A stretch of DNA of 64,000 nt from Oribacterium sp. WCC10 (GCF_900113415.1 NZ_FOPH01000001.1:279504-343503), one strand, 5' to 3'; shown: positions 9,164-19,038, counted from the stretch's first letter. Made by a program: numbers and translations. The notes: a model not told the origin generated them from the letters alone.

Positions 9164-10822
9164 TTATTCAAATGAACCGTACATAAGGTACCAGTAGCCG
9201 TATGGTGAGTGCCATGTACCCTTGAGGTTTGACTTCTGGAGCCAGAACTCGTTGTAGTATGCAAGAGGAGCCATAGCAGCATCCTTAAGCATAACCTGCT
9301 CAGCCTGGTGGAGAAGGTCATAGTGCTCGTTGATGTCGGTTGTATTTCTTGCATCATTAACAAGCTTATCGAACTCTGCTGATGAGTACTTGCCATCGTT
9401 GTTTCCGTTGGTTGTTTCAAGGAGGTTGATCATATTTGAAGGATCATCCCAATCATATACCCAGCCGTAACGTGCTGCATCAAAGTTTCCTGAACGACGG
9501 TCAGCAGTTACAGTCTTCCACTCCTGGATGTTTACATTCATTGTAACACCAAGCTCTGCCCATGCAGACTGGAGATACTCGGCAACTGCCTTGTGATATG
9601 ATGTATCGTTTGTAAGGTAGTCAAATGCAGGGAAGCCTTCACCATTTGGATAGCCTGCCTCTGCAAGAAGCTCCTTAGCCTTCTCGAGATCAGCCTCGTA
9701 GTTATCGATGTCAAAGTGATCTCCATACTTCTCCTTGGTTACTTCTTCGAAAGAAGAACCTTCTGCAGCATCAGAAACACCTGTACCTACAAAGTTTGTT
9801 GCAGGTGAATATGTACCCTGCATGATAGTTTCTGCAACATACTTACGATCGATTGCGAGTGAAAGTGCCTCACGTACTCTTGCGTCATCAAAAGGAGCCT
9901 TCTGAGTATTGAATACTACAGAATATGTTCCCATGAGCGGCTCAACATGGAACTCTTCATTGCCCTCGAGTGAAGGAATCTCTTCTGTAGGAACATCCTT
10001 GATAAGGTCGATCTCGCCCTGGTTGTAAGCAGTGTATGATGTGTTTGAATCCTCGATAAGGTGCCATACGATCTTGTCGAAAGTGATGTTTTCTGCATCC
10101 CAGTAGTTAGGATTCTTTTCAAATACGATCTGAGAACCGTCTGTGAACTCAGTCATATAGTAAGGACCGTCTGTAATGTAGGTTGCAGGATCTGTTGTCC
10201 AGCCGTCTCCTGCAGCTTCGATAGTTGCCTGCTGTACAGGAACTGTAACTGCAAATGCGGCAATCTTGTCAAAGTACACACAAGGGCTTGAAAGATGAAC
10301 AACAAAGGTGTTGTCATCAGGAGCCTCAACCTGAAGTGCATCAACATCGCCCTGTGATGCCTCTTCATAACCTGCGATAACATTGAGAAGGTCATAGCCA
10401 TAAGGTGCAGCTGTATTTGGATCTGCGATTCTCTTCCATGAGTAAACAAAGTCGTTTGCTGTAAGAGCGCTTCCATCTGACCACTTGAGATCAGGTCTCA
10501 GATGGAAAGTCCATGTAAGACCATCCTCTGACTGCTCCCAGCTCTCAGCAAGACCGCCTACAACATCGTTGTTCTTGTCGAATTTGAGAAGACCTTCAAA
10601 AGCATGGATGATCATGTTTGCACCATCTGATGCTGAGTTAAGTGCAGGGTCAATAGTCTCAGGAGAAGGTCCGATCTGAACGTCGATGACATTCTCAGCT
10701 TCGCCTCCCTGTGCCTGACTTTCTGCAGCAGGTGTAGAAGTTGAAGATGAACCGCCACAGGCTGACAGAACAAGTGCTGCAGCGAGTGATGATGCAAGTA
10801 CAGCAGTTACTTTCTTTTTCAT
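9164..10822 (-). CDS. oppA: Oligopeptide ABC transporter substrate-binding lipoprotein
   Basis: Extracytoplasmic peptide receptor of the SBP_bac_5 family (cluster C). A lipoprotein signal ends at LSAC with the lipidated cysteine at residue 22, then a Ser/Thr/Ala-rich linker and a 500-residue binding domain. The family motif for ligand-domain entry, WTFHLRPDLKWSDGSALTANDFVYSWKR, is recognisable around residues 110-135. 552 residues is normal. AAGGAGGG precedes the ATG. It is the last gene of oppBCDFA, separated from oppF by a family B repeat and about 180 bp that may carry extra regulation allowing OppA to be made in excess of the membrane parts. Confidence 0.94.
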   Translation of the reverse strand: MKKKVTAVLASSLAAALVLSACGGSSSTSTPAAESQAQGGEAENVIDVQIGPSPETIDPALNSASDGANMIIHAFEGLLKFDKNNDVVGGLAESWEQSEDGLTWTFHLRPDLKWSDGSALTANDFVYSWKRIADPNTAAPYGYDLLNVIAGYEEASQGDVDALQVEAPDDNTFVVHLSSPCVYFDKIAAFAVTVPVQQATIEAAGDGWTTDPATYITDGPYYMTEFTDGSQIVFEKNPNYWDAENITFDKIVWHLIEDSNTSYTAYNQGEIDLIKDVPTEEIPSLEGNEEFHVEPLMGTYSVVFNTQKAPFDDARVREALSLAIDRKYVAETIMQGTYSPATNFVGTGVSDAAEGSSFEEVTKEKYGDHFDIDNYEADLEKAKELLAEAGYPNGEGFPAFDYLTNDTSYHKAVAEYLQSAWAELGVTMNVNIQEWKTVTADRRSGNFDAARYGWVYDWDDPSNMINLLETTNGNNDGKYSSAEFDKLVNDARNTTDINEHYDLLHQAEQVMLKDAAMAPLAYYNEFWLQKSNLKGTWHSPYGYWYLMYGSFE

Positions 10823-11003
10823 AAATACCCTCCTTAAAAATAGGATTATCAGCTTTTAAAATGCTGAAATGATCATTGTGCTGTTTTGATCCGTGCACCG
10901 GATATATATGATTTGGGTCAGGATGCTTTCGTATGAAAGGTTGTCCAAAGATAATTCAGGCAGACATGAAACTATACTGACCCTTAAATCACTGAAATCT
11001 TTC

Positions 11004-11129
11004 AGGGAAACGATGATTAAAGCGTTTCCCTGGTCGAATTTTCGATGCGAAGCATCAACTTCTTTTAAAAATCCGTACCCCGACACCGGAGGCTCTGAGG
11101 AAATGCTGATTATATCAGTGTTTCCTCAG
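11004..11129. repeat. Family B multi-hairpin repeat, copy B2
   Basis: Nearly the same 126 bp as at 4453-4578: hairpin GGGAAACG...CGTTTCCC, the central TTTTCGATGCGAAGCATCAA unit, then the arm pair GAGGAAATGCTGAT...ATCAGTGTTTCCTC. It sits between oppF and oppA and ends inside the oppF stop codon, just as copy B1 ends inside dxr. Confidence 0.75.
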
Positions 11130-12112
11130 TTTACTTTATCCAGATGATGACATGCAGCATAGTGCCCCGGCTTGACTTCCTTGAATTCAGGTGTCTTCTG
11201 TGCACAGAGATCATCGGCATAAGGACATCTTGTACGGAACGGACATCCTGAAGGCGGGTTAACCGGTGAAGGAACGTCTCCGTTAAGGATGATTCGCTTT
11301 GAAGCCCTTGCTGTCTTTGGATCTGCTATAGGTATGGCAGAAATAAGTGACTTGGTATACGGATGCATAGAATGGAAAATAAGCTCATCGGAATCCGCAA
11401 GTTCAACCATATGGCCAAGATACATAACACCGATTCTGTCGGAAATATGATTTACTATGGAAAGGTCATGGGCGATGAAAAGATATGTGAGCCCCATCTT
11501 CTTCTGGAGATCCTCGAACATATTTACAACCTGCGCCTGAATGGAAACATCAAGTGCGGATACAGGCTCATCGCAGACGATGAATTCAGGATTAACGGCA
11601 AGTGCTCTTGCAATACCGATACGCTGGCGCTGACCACCTGAAAACTCGTGAGGATAACGGTTGGCATGTTCACTGTTGAGACCTACTGTTGAAAGGAGAT
11701 CGAGTATCTTTTCTCTTCTCTCTTCCTTTGACTTGTAAAGCTTATGTATATCCAGAGCCTCTCCGACTATATCGCCGACTGTCATACGCGGGTCAAGAGA
11801 CGCGTATGGATCCTGGAATACGATCTGCATCTTACGACGGTACGGAAGCATATTTGCTTTTGTGCCGGTCTCTGAATCAAAGATAACATTTCCGTCATAT
11901 ACGATCTTTCCGGAAGTGGGCTCTGTAAGTCTCAGAATCGAACGACCGGTTGTTGTCTTTCCACATCCTGACTCACCTACCAGACCGAATGTCTCACCCC
12001 TCTTTATAAAGAAGCTGACATCATCTACGGCTTTGACTGATTTGTTTGTTCCTGCCACAGGGAAATACTGTTTGAGGTGGGATACTTCAAGTAGGATATC
12101 TTCTTTGTTCAT
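11126..12112 (-). CDS. oppF: Oligopeptide ABC transporter ATP-binding protein OppF
   Basis: One of two cytoplasmic ATPases of the peptide importer. Walker A GESGCGKTT, signature FSGGQRQR and Walker B FIVCDEPVSALD are complete, and the C-terminal oligopeptide/dipeptide extension carries the cysteine-rich segment CPFRTRCPYADDLC seen in Opp/Dpp ATPases, where an Fe-S cluster has been reported for some members. 328 residues is normal. Its start overlaps the oppD stop by one base. The SVAGTNK-type N-terminus (HLKQYFPV) is that of the F rather than the D subunit. Confidence 0.94.
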   Translation of the reverse strand: MNKEDILLEVSHLKQYFPVAGTNKSVKAVDDVSFFIKRGETFGLVGESGCGKTTTGRSILRLTEPTSGKIVYDGNVIFDSETGTKANMLPYRRKMQIVFQDPYASLDPRMTVGDIVGEALDIHKLYKSKEERREKILDLLSTVGLNSEHANRYPHEFSGGQRQRIGIARALAVNPEFIVCDEPVSALDVSIQAQVVNMFEDLQKKMGLTYLFIAHDLSIVNHISDRIGVMYLGHMVELADSDELIFHSMHPYTKSLISAIPIADPKTARASKRIILNGDVPSPVNPPSGCPFRTRCPYADDLCAQKTPEFKEVKPGHYAACHHLDKVN

Positions 12113-13176
12113 CAGTTTTCTCCTCCTCTGGTTAATGTTTCCTTTATGACATTACCCTGCTCATCTGTAGAAACGGTGGTTTTTCCGTTTTCAAAATCTT
12201 CTTTCTGCTGAAGCCAGCATCTTGAGTAATGTATGCCCTCATAGTGGTTTCTCAGAGGCTTTTTATCTATACAGATCTTCATGCAGTTTGCACATCTCGG
12301 AGCAAATCCGCAGCCCTTGGGAGGATTCAGAAGATCCACAGGCTGTCCTTCGATAGGAACAAGTCTTTCGTACTCCTTTTCGGCAAGGTTCGGAATAGAC
12401 TTGAGAAGCCCCTTTGTATATTCATGTTTCGGATTGTAGAAAATATCGTCGGTAGTTCCGTATTCAACGATCTCTCCGGCATACATAACGGCAATGTGAT
12501 CACACATGCTGGCAACTACACCGAGATCGTGGGTTATCATGATGATTCCCATACCAAGCTTCTTTTTCAGATCCTGCATAAGTTCAAGGATCTGAGCCTG
12601 AATGGTAACATCAAGAGCTGTTGTAGGCTCATCGGCTATGAGAAGCTTCGGCTCACAGGCAAGAGCCATGGCAATCATGACACGCTGACGCATACCGCCT
12701 GAAAGCTCGTGAGGGAACTGCTTTAATCTCTTGTCCGGTTCATTGATGCCGACCAAAGTGAGAAGCTCTCTCGCTCTTCTGGTAGCTTCTTTTCCTTTCT
12801 TGTCAGTATGAAGCTTGATAGCTTCTTCCAGCTGATTTCCTATAGTCCATACCGGATTAAGAGATGTCATGGGATCCTGAAAAATGATTGATACTTCCTG
12901 TCCGCGGATACGTCTAAGTTCCTTTTCGGACATCTGATCAATGCGGTGACCGTTGAATTCAACGGAGCCGCCCATGATCTTTCCATTCTCTGCTGTGAGA
13001 CCCATGATGGAGTATGCGGTTACTGACTTACCTGAACCTGACTCACCTACTATTCCGAGAACCTCGCCCTCTTTCATCTGTATAGTTACATCATTTAATG
13101 TCTTGACCTCACCGGCCGGGGTGAAGAAGGAAAGACGTTCATGCTGTATATTTACTAAGTATTCTGATTCTGCCAT
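12112..13176 (-). CDS. oppD: Oligopeptide ABC transporter ATP-binding protein OppD
   Basis: Partner ATPase to OppF. Walker A GESGSGKS, signature LSGGMRQRVMIAMAL and Walker B LLIADEPTTALD are intact. The C-terminal extension has the cysteine segment CGFAPRCANCMKIC. At 354 residues it is slightly long because of a polar tail (KTTVSTDEQGNVIKE). The gene follows oppC after 10 bp and overlaps oppF by one base, so the two ATPases should be made in equal amounts. Confidence 0.94.
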   Translation of the reverse strand: MAESEYLVNIQHERLSFFTPAGEVKTLNDVTIQMKEGEVLGIVGESGSGKSVTAYSIMGLTAENGKIMGGSVEFNGHRIDQMSEKELRRIRGQEVSIIFQDPMTSLNPVWTIGNQLEEAIKLHTDKKGKEATRRARELLTLVGINEPDKRLKQFPHELSGGMRQRVMIAMALACEPKLLIADEPTTALDVTIQAQILELMQDLKKKLGMGIIMITHDLGVVASMCDHIAVMYAGEIVEYGTTDDIFYNPKHEYTKGLLKSIPNLAEKEYERLVPIEGQPVDLLNPPKGCGFAPRCANCMKICIDKKPLRNHYEGIHYSRCWLQQKEDFENGKTTVSTDEQGNVIKETLTRGGEN

Positions 13177-13186
13177 GTTAAACTCC

Positions 13187-14242
13187 TTACTTCTGCTTCA
13201 TCTTAGGATCGAATGCATCGCGAAGACCGTCACCTAAAAGATTGAAGCTCAGGATGATGATAAAGATAAGTGCAGCAGGTGCAAAAAGCTTTTCAGGATA
13301 AGTCTGGAAGCCGTTAAGAGCAGCGCTGGCAAGGGAACCCAGTGAAGGCATTGGGGCCTGAACACCGAGACCGAGGAAACTGAGGAAAGATTCAGTAAAG
13401 ATCGAACTTGGGATCTGAAGTGTTGTGGTAACAATGAGTGTTCCTATGCAGTTTGTGATGAGATGCTTACCGATGATACGCTTGTCATCAGCACCGAGAG
13501 CCTTGGCGGCTGTAACATACTCTGACTGCTTGAGAATCATGATCTGTGAACGGACTATACGTGCCATACCTACCCAGTAAAGAAGGGCAAATACTATGAA
13601 CATGGAGATCATATTAGGACCAAGCTTCTGTATCCATCCGAATCCCGGAGTTTCACCGAGACTCTCCAGCGGGAACTTAAGTGTCTGAGCAAGAAGAATG
13701 ATGATCAGGACATCAGGCACTGTATAGATGATATCAACTATACGCATCATGATCATATCCACCATTCCGCCGAAGTAACCTGCTATGGCACCGTATAGTG
13801 AACCGATCACAAGGATAAGAAGTGATGCAACGATTCCGACTGTCATGGAAACTCTTCCGCCTACGAGAACACGGATCATGTAGTCACGTCCGTTCTGATC
13901 AGTTCCGAGAATATGAGGGAAAATGTTTTCGCCGGCAGCAATCTTCTGCTGCTCGAGCTTTGAAAATGCCATAGGGGCAAGTCTTTCCGAACCCTTGAGC
14001 TGTTCCTCATATCCGTAAGGATAAAACATAGGAACTATGTAACAGAAAAACATGATGATGAGCACAATAGAAAGTGCTGTCATTGCAATCTTATTTCTGC
14101 GGAATCGCTGTATGCCGTCTCTAAAGAAGCTTACAGATTCACGCATCACATTTAAGGACTGCTTCTCCTCCGATGAGGCTGGAGCAAAGTCGTCAACATT
14201 GAGCTGAAGACTCAATAGGTTTTTAGCTTTATTTTCAGACAT
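13187..14242 (-). CDS. oppC: Oligopeptide ABC transporter permease OppC
   Basis: Second membrane subunit of the importer. A cytoplasmic N-terminal stretch of about 50 residues precedes the first membrane helix; the OppC_N segment and the binding-protein-dependent transport domain with the EAA-type loop (QSEYVTAAKALGADDKRIIGKH) follow. 351 residues is longer than the E. coli protein, owing mainly to the N-terminal part and to an insert near LKFPLESLGETPGFGW. It follows oppB after 89 bp. Confidence 0.92.
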   Translation of the reverse strand: MSENKAKNLLSLQLNVDDFAPASSEEKQSLNVMRESVSFFRDGIQRFRRNKIAMTALSIVLIIMFFCYIVPMFYPYGYEEQLKGSERLAPMAFSKLEQQKIAAGENIFPHILGTDQNGRDYMIRVLVGGRVSMTVGIVASLLILVIGSLYGAIAGYFGGMVDMIMMRIVDIIYTVPDVLIIILLAQTLKFPLESLGETPGFGWIQKLGPNMISMFIVFALLYWVGMARIVRSQIMILKQSEYVTAAKALGADDKRIIGKHLITNCIGTLIVTTTLQIPSSIFTESFLSFLGLGVQAPMPSLGSLASAALNGFQTYPEKLFAPAALIFIIILSFNLLGDGLRDAFDPKMKQK

Positions 14243-14331
14243 ATGAGAACTTTCCTTTCGGTTGTTTTCCTGTCCATCTGAACAGCATGCCGTTTTGCGG
14301 TATATGTATCATTCAGGAACAGGACTTGAAA

Positions 14332-15249
14332 TTACTTAAGTTTGATACGTGGATCGATCACTGCATAAAGGACATCTACGATCACATTCATACAGATAAC
14401 GAAAACCGCCAGGAATATGGTGGTTCCCATGATCATGGGATAGTCACGTGAAGTGATTGCTCCAACGAATTCAGATCCAAGACCAGGGATATTGAAGATC
14501 TTTTCTATGATGAATGATCCGGTCATAAGTGATGCAAGTAAAGGTCCAAGGTATGTAACTACCGGCAGGATCGCATTACGCATAGCATGTTTGAAAATGA
14601 TAAGTACTGTGCTGACACCCTTTGCTCTTGCTGTCTTCATGTAGTCCTGACCCATGACATCAAGCATGGAGGAACGCATAAGACGTGCAATGTAAAATGT
14701 CGGGTAAAGTGCAAGTGCCGTAACCGGCATGATATAGCTTGCCGGAGTTGTAAGTCCCAAAGACGGAAGCAGTTTAAGCTTCGTGGTGAAAACATACATA
14801 AGGAGTGTTGATGAAAGGAATGACGGAATGGCTATTCCCGCAGTGGAAAGCACTACCAGTATGTTATCTACAAGTTTCCCCCTGTTAAATGCTGCGACTG
14901 ATCCGAGCGGAACGCCAATGATGACTGCAAAAACAAGTGCGCAGGCACCAAGACGAGCGGATACGGGGAACTTGGTTGAGATGATCTCGGCAACTGTACG
15001 TCCTCGTTTCTTTAAGGACAAACCGAAATCTCCGTGAAGAAGACCGTTGATATATGTGATGTACTGCTGTGGCAACGGTTTATCGAGACCATACTTTGCT
15101 TCCATCGCAGCCTGAGCCTGAGGCGTTACGGCTTTTTCTGCAAGAAATGGTCCACCCGGTACCAGATTCATAATACAGAAGGTTAAAGTTGCGACAAGGA
15201 ATGCCGTTATCACAGCCATGGCTACTCTCTTTGCTATGTACTTTGGCAT
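14332..15249 (-). CDS. oppB: Oligopeptide ABC transporter permease OppB
   Basis: First gene of the importer operon. It has the OppB-type N-terminus (YIAKRVAMAVITAFLVATLTF), five to six membrane helices and the EAA loop GQDYMKTARAKGVSTVLIIFKHAMRN that docks the ATPases. 305 residues is full length. GGAGGT lies 11 bases before the ATG. Confidence 0.93.
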   Translation of the reverse strand: MPKYIAKRVAMAVITAFLVATLTFCIMNLVPGGPFLAEKAVTPQAQAAMEAKYGLDKPLPQQYITYINGLLHGDFGLSLKKRGRTVAEIISTKFPVSARLGACALVFAVIIGVPLGSVAAFNRGKLVDNILVVLSTAGIAIPSFLSSTLLMYVFTTKLKLLPSLGLTTPASYIMPVTALALYPTFYIARLMRSSMLDVMGQDYMKTARAKGVSTVLIIFKHAMRNAILPVVTYLGPLLASLMTGSFIIEKIFNIPGLGSEFVGAITSRDYPMIMGTTIFLAVFVICMNVIVDVLYAVIDPRIKLK

Positions 15250-15635
15250 AATTAAAAATACCTCCTTGATTAACAGACGTAATGTGAAATATACATTATA
15301 GTTATCACTATTTCAAGTTAAAATTTTAATGGTTTAAAGCGGATTAGTTTTAAATTGCTAAACTTGTTTGTTCGTTGCGGACATACAACTGTCTTGTGTA
15401 CGCGTACGAAGAAAAATGAGCATTTTCGTATTTATCTATAAAAAATTAGTATAACAAAAAAGACTATTATATGTCTCGGCTATACCCTGCCGGTTATAAG
15501 TATCCTGATCAAAAATCTTCAGGGGAAATGTTGCTACTATCTGTAAAAGTTACTGTGGATTATTTTTATGACACTCCTTGGGAACATCTGTAAATCCGGC
15601 ATGTGATTTGAGACTTTTGACCCTCACATCATGTA
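15250..15635. other. Gene-free stretch upstream of oppB with a fragment of repeat family A
   Basis: No coding frame is convincing here. A TATAAT-like -10 box for oppB is seen on the minus strand at 15295-15300, but its -35 is weak. A short hairpin (AAAAATG AG CATTTT) lies near 15413. At about 15588-15632 the sequence GTGATTTGAGACTTTTGACCC followed by TCACATCATG matches the right end of family A elements, so this is probably a truncated copy. Confidence 0.5.
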
Positions 15636-15672
15636 ATAAAAAAGCTTCGCCGTTTCATCCGGCGAAGCTTGA
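15636..15672 (-). terminator. Terminator after the DUF1846 gene
   Basis: On the minus strand AAGCTTCGCCGG, ATGAAA loop, CGGCGAAGCTT and a run of T. It lies 60 bp beyond the stop of the DUF1846 gene. Confidence 0.9.
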
Positions 15673-15730
15673 TTCGTTTATGGATAGACAAAAGGATACC
15701 GAAATGATGGTCCGGTGCCTCTTTGCATCA

Positions 15731-17215
15731 TCAGTTATGGAAAAGTTTTGAGGTCTGGTACTGAGGCTCACAGGTGACATTGACACCTAATTTCTTGAAA
15801 GTACGTGAATCAACCTCTGAAAGGATAACAGAACTGTGTACCTCACAGCCCTTAAGTTTCTCGAGCTGCTGCATAGCGCGCTCTGCATTGTCATCTGTTG
15901 TGGCGCAGATGGTGAGAGCTACAAGAATCTCATCAGTATGAAGTCTCGGGTTACGATTGCCGAGATGTTCGGTCTTCAAGTGCTGTATAGGCTCGATGAT
16001 CTCTCTTGAAATGAGATTTACAGAATCATCGATTCCTGCCATCACCTTAAGAGCATTCAGAAGCATAGCTGAACATGCTCCGAGAAGTGTGGAGGTCTTT
16101 CCGGTTACGATGGTTCCGTCGGAAAGCTCGATGGCTGCTGCAGGCTCGCCTGTGAGCTCTGCCTTTTGCTTGGCAGCGGCAACCGCAGGTCTGTCATCCG
16201 TAGAGATACCGGCCTGCTCCATGAGAAGCTGAAGTTTATCTACTACCTGTTGTGAACCGTCACCCTTACGAACATCACAAAGCGCTGTGTAGTAACGGCG
16301 GATGATTTCCTGACGTGATGCATAGCAGCAGTTATCATCGTCAACGATGCCGTAGCCCGCCATGTTTACACCCATGTCTGTAGGTGACTTGTACGGAGAC
16401 TCGCCGTAAATACGCTGGAACATAGCGTTAAGGACAGGGAATACCTCAACGTCACGGTTATAGTTAACTGTGGTCTTGCCGTAAGCCTCAAGGTGGTAAG
16501 GATCGATCATGTTAACGTCATTTAAATCAGCAGTCGCTGCCTCATAGGCAAGGTTGACAGGGTGCTTGAGAGGAATATTCCAGATAGGGAATGTCTCGAA
16601 CTTGGCATATCCTGCCTTGACACCGTGCTTATTCTCCTGATAAAGCTGTGAAAGACATACCGCCATCTTTCCTGAACCGGGACCGGGAGCTGTAACAACA
16701 ACCAGGGAGTGAGTTGTCTGGATGTAATCATTCTTTCCGAATCCGTCATCTGAAATGATAAGAGGGAGATTTCCCGGATAACCCTGAATAGGATAATGTC
16801 TGTATACCTTTACACCAAGGCTCTCAAGCTTCTTCTGGTAAGCAATAGCACTTTCCTGACCGTCAAATCTGGTAAGTACTACAGAACCAACGAAAAGCCC
16901 GTAGCTTCTGAAAGCGTCGATGAGACGGAGAACATCCATATCATAAGTGATGCCCAGATCGCCTCTGACCTTGTTCTTTTCTATATCGCCGGCATTGATA
17001 ACGACAACGATCTCTACATCCTCTTTCAACTGAGTGAGCATGCGGATCTTACTGTCGGGATGGAAACCCGGAAGAACACGGGATGCATGGTAGTCGTCGA
17101 AAAGCTTGCCACCGAACTCGAGGTACAGCTTGCCGCCGAACTTTGAAATACGCTCTCTGATATGCTCAGACTGCATCTTCAGATACTTGTCATTGTCAAA
17201 ACCTTTTTTAAACAT
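15731..17215 (-). CDS. DUF1846 family protein
   Basis: The product matches the conserved DUF1846 family of Firmicutes and Bifidobacteria, whose biochemical role is not established as far as I know. Recognisable segments are FGGKLFDDYHASRVLPGF near residue 32, VVVTAPGPGSGKMAVCLSQ near 180, and the conserved MGVNMAG segment near 290. The PGSGK loop resembles a nucleotide-binding P-loop, an inference. I start at the ATG at 17215 preceded by GGGAG, giving 494 residues. A longer open frame to 17353 would run through the promoter and leader hairpin and is not coding. Confidence 0.88.
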   Translation of the reverse strand: MFKKGFDNDKYLKMQSEHIRERISKFGGKLYLEFGGKLFDDYHASRVLPGFHPDSKIRMLTQLKEDVEIVVVINAGDIEKNKVRGDLGITYDMDVLRLIDAFRSYGLFVGSVVLTRFDGQESAIAYQKKLESLGVKVYRHYPIQGYPGNLPLIISDDGFGKNDYIQTTHSLVVVTAPGPGSGKMAVCLSQLYQENKHGVKAGYAKFETFPIWNIPLKHPVNLAYEAATADLNDVNMIDPYHLEAYGKTTVNYNRDVEVFPVLNAMFQRIYGESPYKSPTDMGVNMAGYGIVDDDNCCYASRQEIIRRYYTALCDVRKGDGSQQVVDKLQLLMEQAGISTDDRPAVAAAKQKAELTGEPAAAIELSDGTIVTGKTSTLLGACSAMLLNALKVMAGIDDSVNLISREIIEPIQHLKTEHLGNRNPRLHTDEILVALTICATTDDNAERAMQQLEKLKGCEVHSSVILSEVDSRTFKKLGVNVTCEPQYQTSKLFHN

Positions 17216-17278
17216 TTTTAACTCCCTGAAAATGAAATGAAAACAAATTGCTATATGAAAGGATTTCTTAAAAATAAG

Positions 17279-17313
17279 AGGACAATGTCCAAATATTACA
17301 TTGTCCTCTTTTA
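17279..17313 (-). promoter_or_regulatory. Leader hairpin directly after the DUF1846 promoter
   Basis: AAGAGGACAATGT, a nine-base loop and ACATTGTCCTCTT, then TATTTTT on the minus strand. It begins within a few bases of the expected transcription start of the promoter at 17325-17353 and 64 bp before the start codon, so it may act as a leader attenuator. It could equally be the terminator of the MATE gene upstream. Confidence 0.6.
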
Positions 17314-17324
17314 CAATCTTTGAA

Positions 17325-17353
17325 ATTATAGTTTTAGATAAATCAGATGTCAA
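17325..17353 (-). promoter_or_regulatory. Sigma-A promoter of the DUF1846 gene
   Basis: TTGACA (17348-17353), 17-bp spacer and TATAAT (17325-17330) on the minus strand, a consensus match at both boxes. Confidence 0.85.
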
Positions 17354-17498
17354 CGACGGTTTTTGAAGCAGGATTAAAAATCTTTTGCAAAATTGATTGG
17401 TGTGAAATATAGGGAAATGCTGAATTACGAAGTTAATCCCTGTATTTCCTTATTTGAATCGAGGATACACTGATGCCGGAGTACTGTCGTATACTCTG

Positions 17499-18881
17499 TC
17501 AATATATGTGATGCTTCCTTACATACCAGAAATAATATATCAAAAACATTATCGATGTAGTTATCCAAGTAAGCGGATAACTTGCCTCAATGGTTTCGAT
17601 CCGGTGCCATACAGGAACCGCAAACATAATCCAGCCTATACGAAGGACACAGACACCCAGTACGGATATGAACATAGGACGCAGACTGTCGCCCATTCCT
17701 CGGAGAGATCCGGAGAAAAGCTCAATGGCAGTATATGTAATGTAGAATGGTGAAAGATATCTTATCATTACCCTGCCGATCTGCATGACATTTGGATCGT
17801 CAGTGAAAAGCGCAAAGGCCAGATCCCCGTAATTATAGTAAATAACCGAGAAGAAAATGGTTATGATACCCATGATCACTGCGCTTTGACGGACACAGCT
17901 CCTTACTCTTTTGTAGAGCCTTGCCCCATAGTTCTGACCAACGAAGGTGGTTACACCTATTCCGAAGGAACTGGAGGCCATCCAGTAAAGTGCATCGATC
18001 TTCGCAAAGGATGCCCATGCGGCTACGGCATCTGTTCCGAATTCATTGATGGCTGTCTGGATAAAGACATTGGACAATGAATACATAAGCGATTGTATGC
18101 CTGCGGGAACTCCGATGGAAAGAATGCGGAATAGCTGCTTCTGTGTGAACTTAAGTTCTTTCGGTATAAAACGGTAGCACTCTTTTGTGGATGTAAGTGC
18201 TCTGATAACGAGAATGGCACTTACAAGCTGGCAAAGCACTGTTGCGATGGCTACTCCTGCTACTCCCATGTGAAGCACCAGTACGAAAAGAACATCAAGT
18301 ATGATGTTGGTGATGCAGGAAACGATAAGGAAGTAAAGCGGACGTTTGGAGTCGCCTATGGCACGAAGTATGCCGGAACCCATGTTATATATGAGATTCG
18401 GAATCATGCCGAGAGCATAGATTCTGAGATAGTTTACGGTAAGATCCAGGACGTCCTCAGGGGTCTTCATCCATACTGTAAACACCGGCATCATAAAGAA
18501 GCCGACAAGAGTGAGGATGGCACCGCTTACTATGGACAGCATCAGGGATGTGTGTACAGTGATCCTGACTTCCTCAGGATGTTCCGCGCCGAAATACTGG
18601 GCGACAACAACCCCGGCACCTGAAGAGATACCGACGAAAAATCCTACGAAGACATTGATGAGCATGGCGGAGGTTCCGCCTACTGCGGATAATGCCTCCT
18701 TACCCACGAATCTTCCCACTACAACCGCGTCTACAGTATTGTAGAGCTGCTGAAAGAAGGTGCCCATGATAAGAGGAATGACATAAAGGATAAGTGAACG
18801 CCACATTACGCCTTCTGTTATGGAATTCTGGGAAGAGGTACTTGAAACAGAATTGTTTTTTGTATTTAATTTATTCTTCAT
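17499..18881 (-). CDS. MATE family efflux transporter
   Basis: Twelve-helix cation-coupled multidrug or toxin exporter of the MATE (MatE/NorM/DinF) superfamily. The first half shows GTFFQQLYNTVDAVVVGRFVG and the paired second half repeats the fold, with NVFIQTAINEFGTDAVAAWA and the MatE segment. I start at the ATG at 18881, which gives 460 residues, the family norm, and leaves out an upstream in-frame ATG at 18962. The leader of about 30 residues is Asn/Ser/Thr-rich. Substrate cannot be told from sequence. The nearest upstream gene is rsmH, which is on the same strand but downstream in a separate transcript direction order, so this gene is probably last in its own unit. Confidence 0.9.
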   Translation of the reverse strand: MKNKLNTKNNSVSSTSSQNSITEGVMWRSLILYVIPLIMGTFFQQLYNTVDAVVVGRFVGKEALSAVGGTSAMLINVFVGFFVGISSGAGVVVAQYFGAEHPEEVRITVHTSLMLSIVSGAILTLVGFFMMPVFTVWMKTPEDVLDLTVNYLRIYALGMIPNLIYNMGSGILRAIGDSKRPLYFLIVSCITNIILDVLFVLVLHMGVAGVAIATVLCQLVSAILVIRALTSTKECYRFIPKELKFTQKQLFRILSIGVPAGIQSLMYSLSNVFIQTAINEFGTDAVAAWASFAKIDALYWMASSSFGIGVTTFVGQNYGARLYKRVRSCVRQSAVIMGIITIFFSVIYYNYGDLAFALFTDDPNVMQIGRVMIRYLSPFYITYTAIELFSGSLRGMGDSLRPMFISVLGVCVLRIGWIMFAVPVWHRIETIEASYPLTWITTSIMFLIYYFWYVRKHHIY

Positions 18882-19038
18882 ACGCCTGCCTGTCTTTACT
18901 TTCTGCTTGGATGTAATGTTTATGGATAGAAAGCAATGATAAACATGGAATACCGTATACACTCAGTAAGTATTAAAGATACTGTAACGGTCTACAAGGT
19001 ATAGACGCAGATGCTCAATAACACATTATTGTTGCTTT

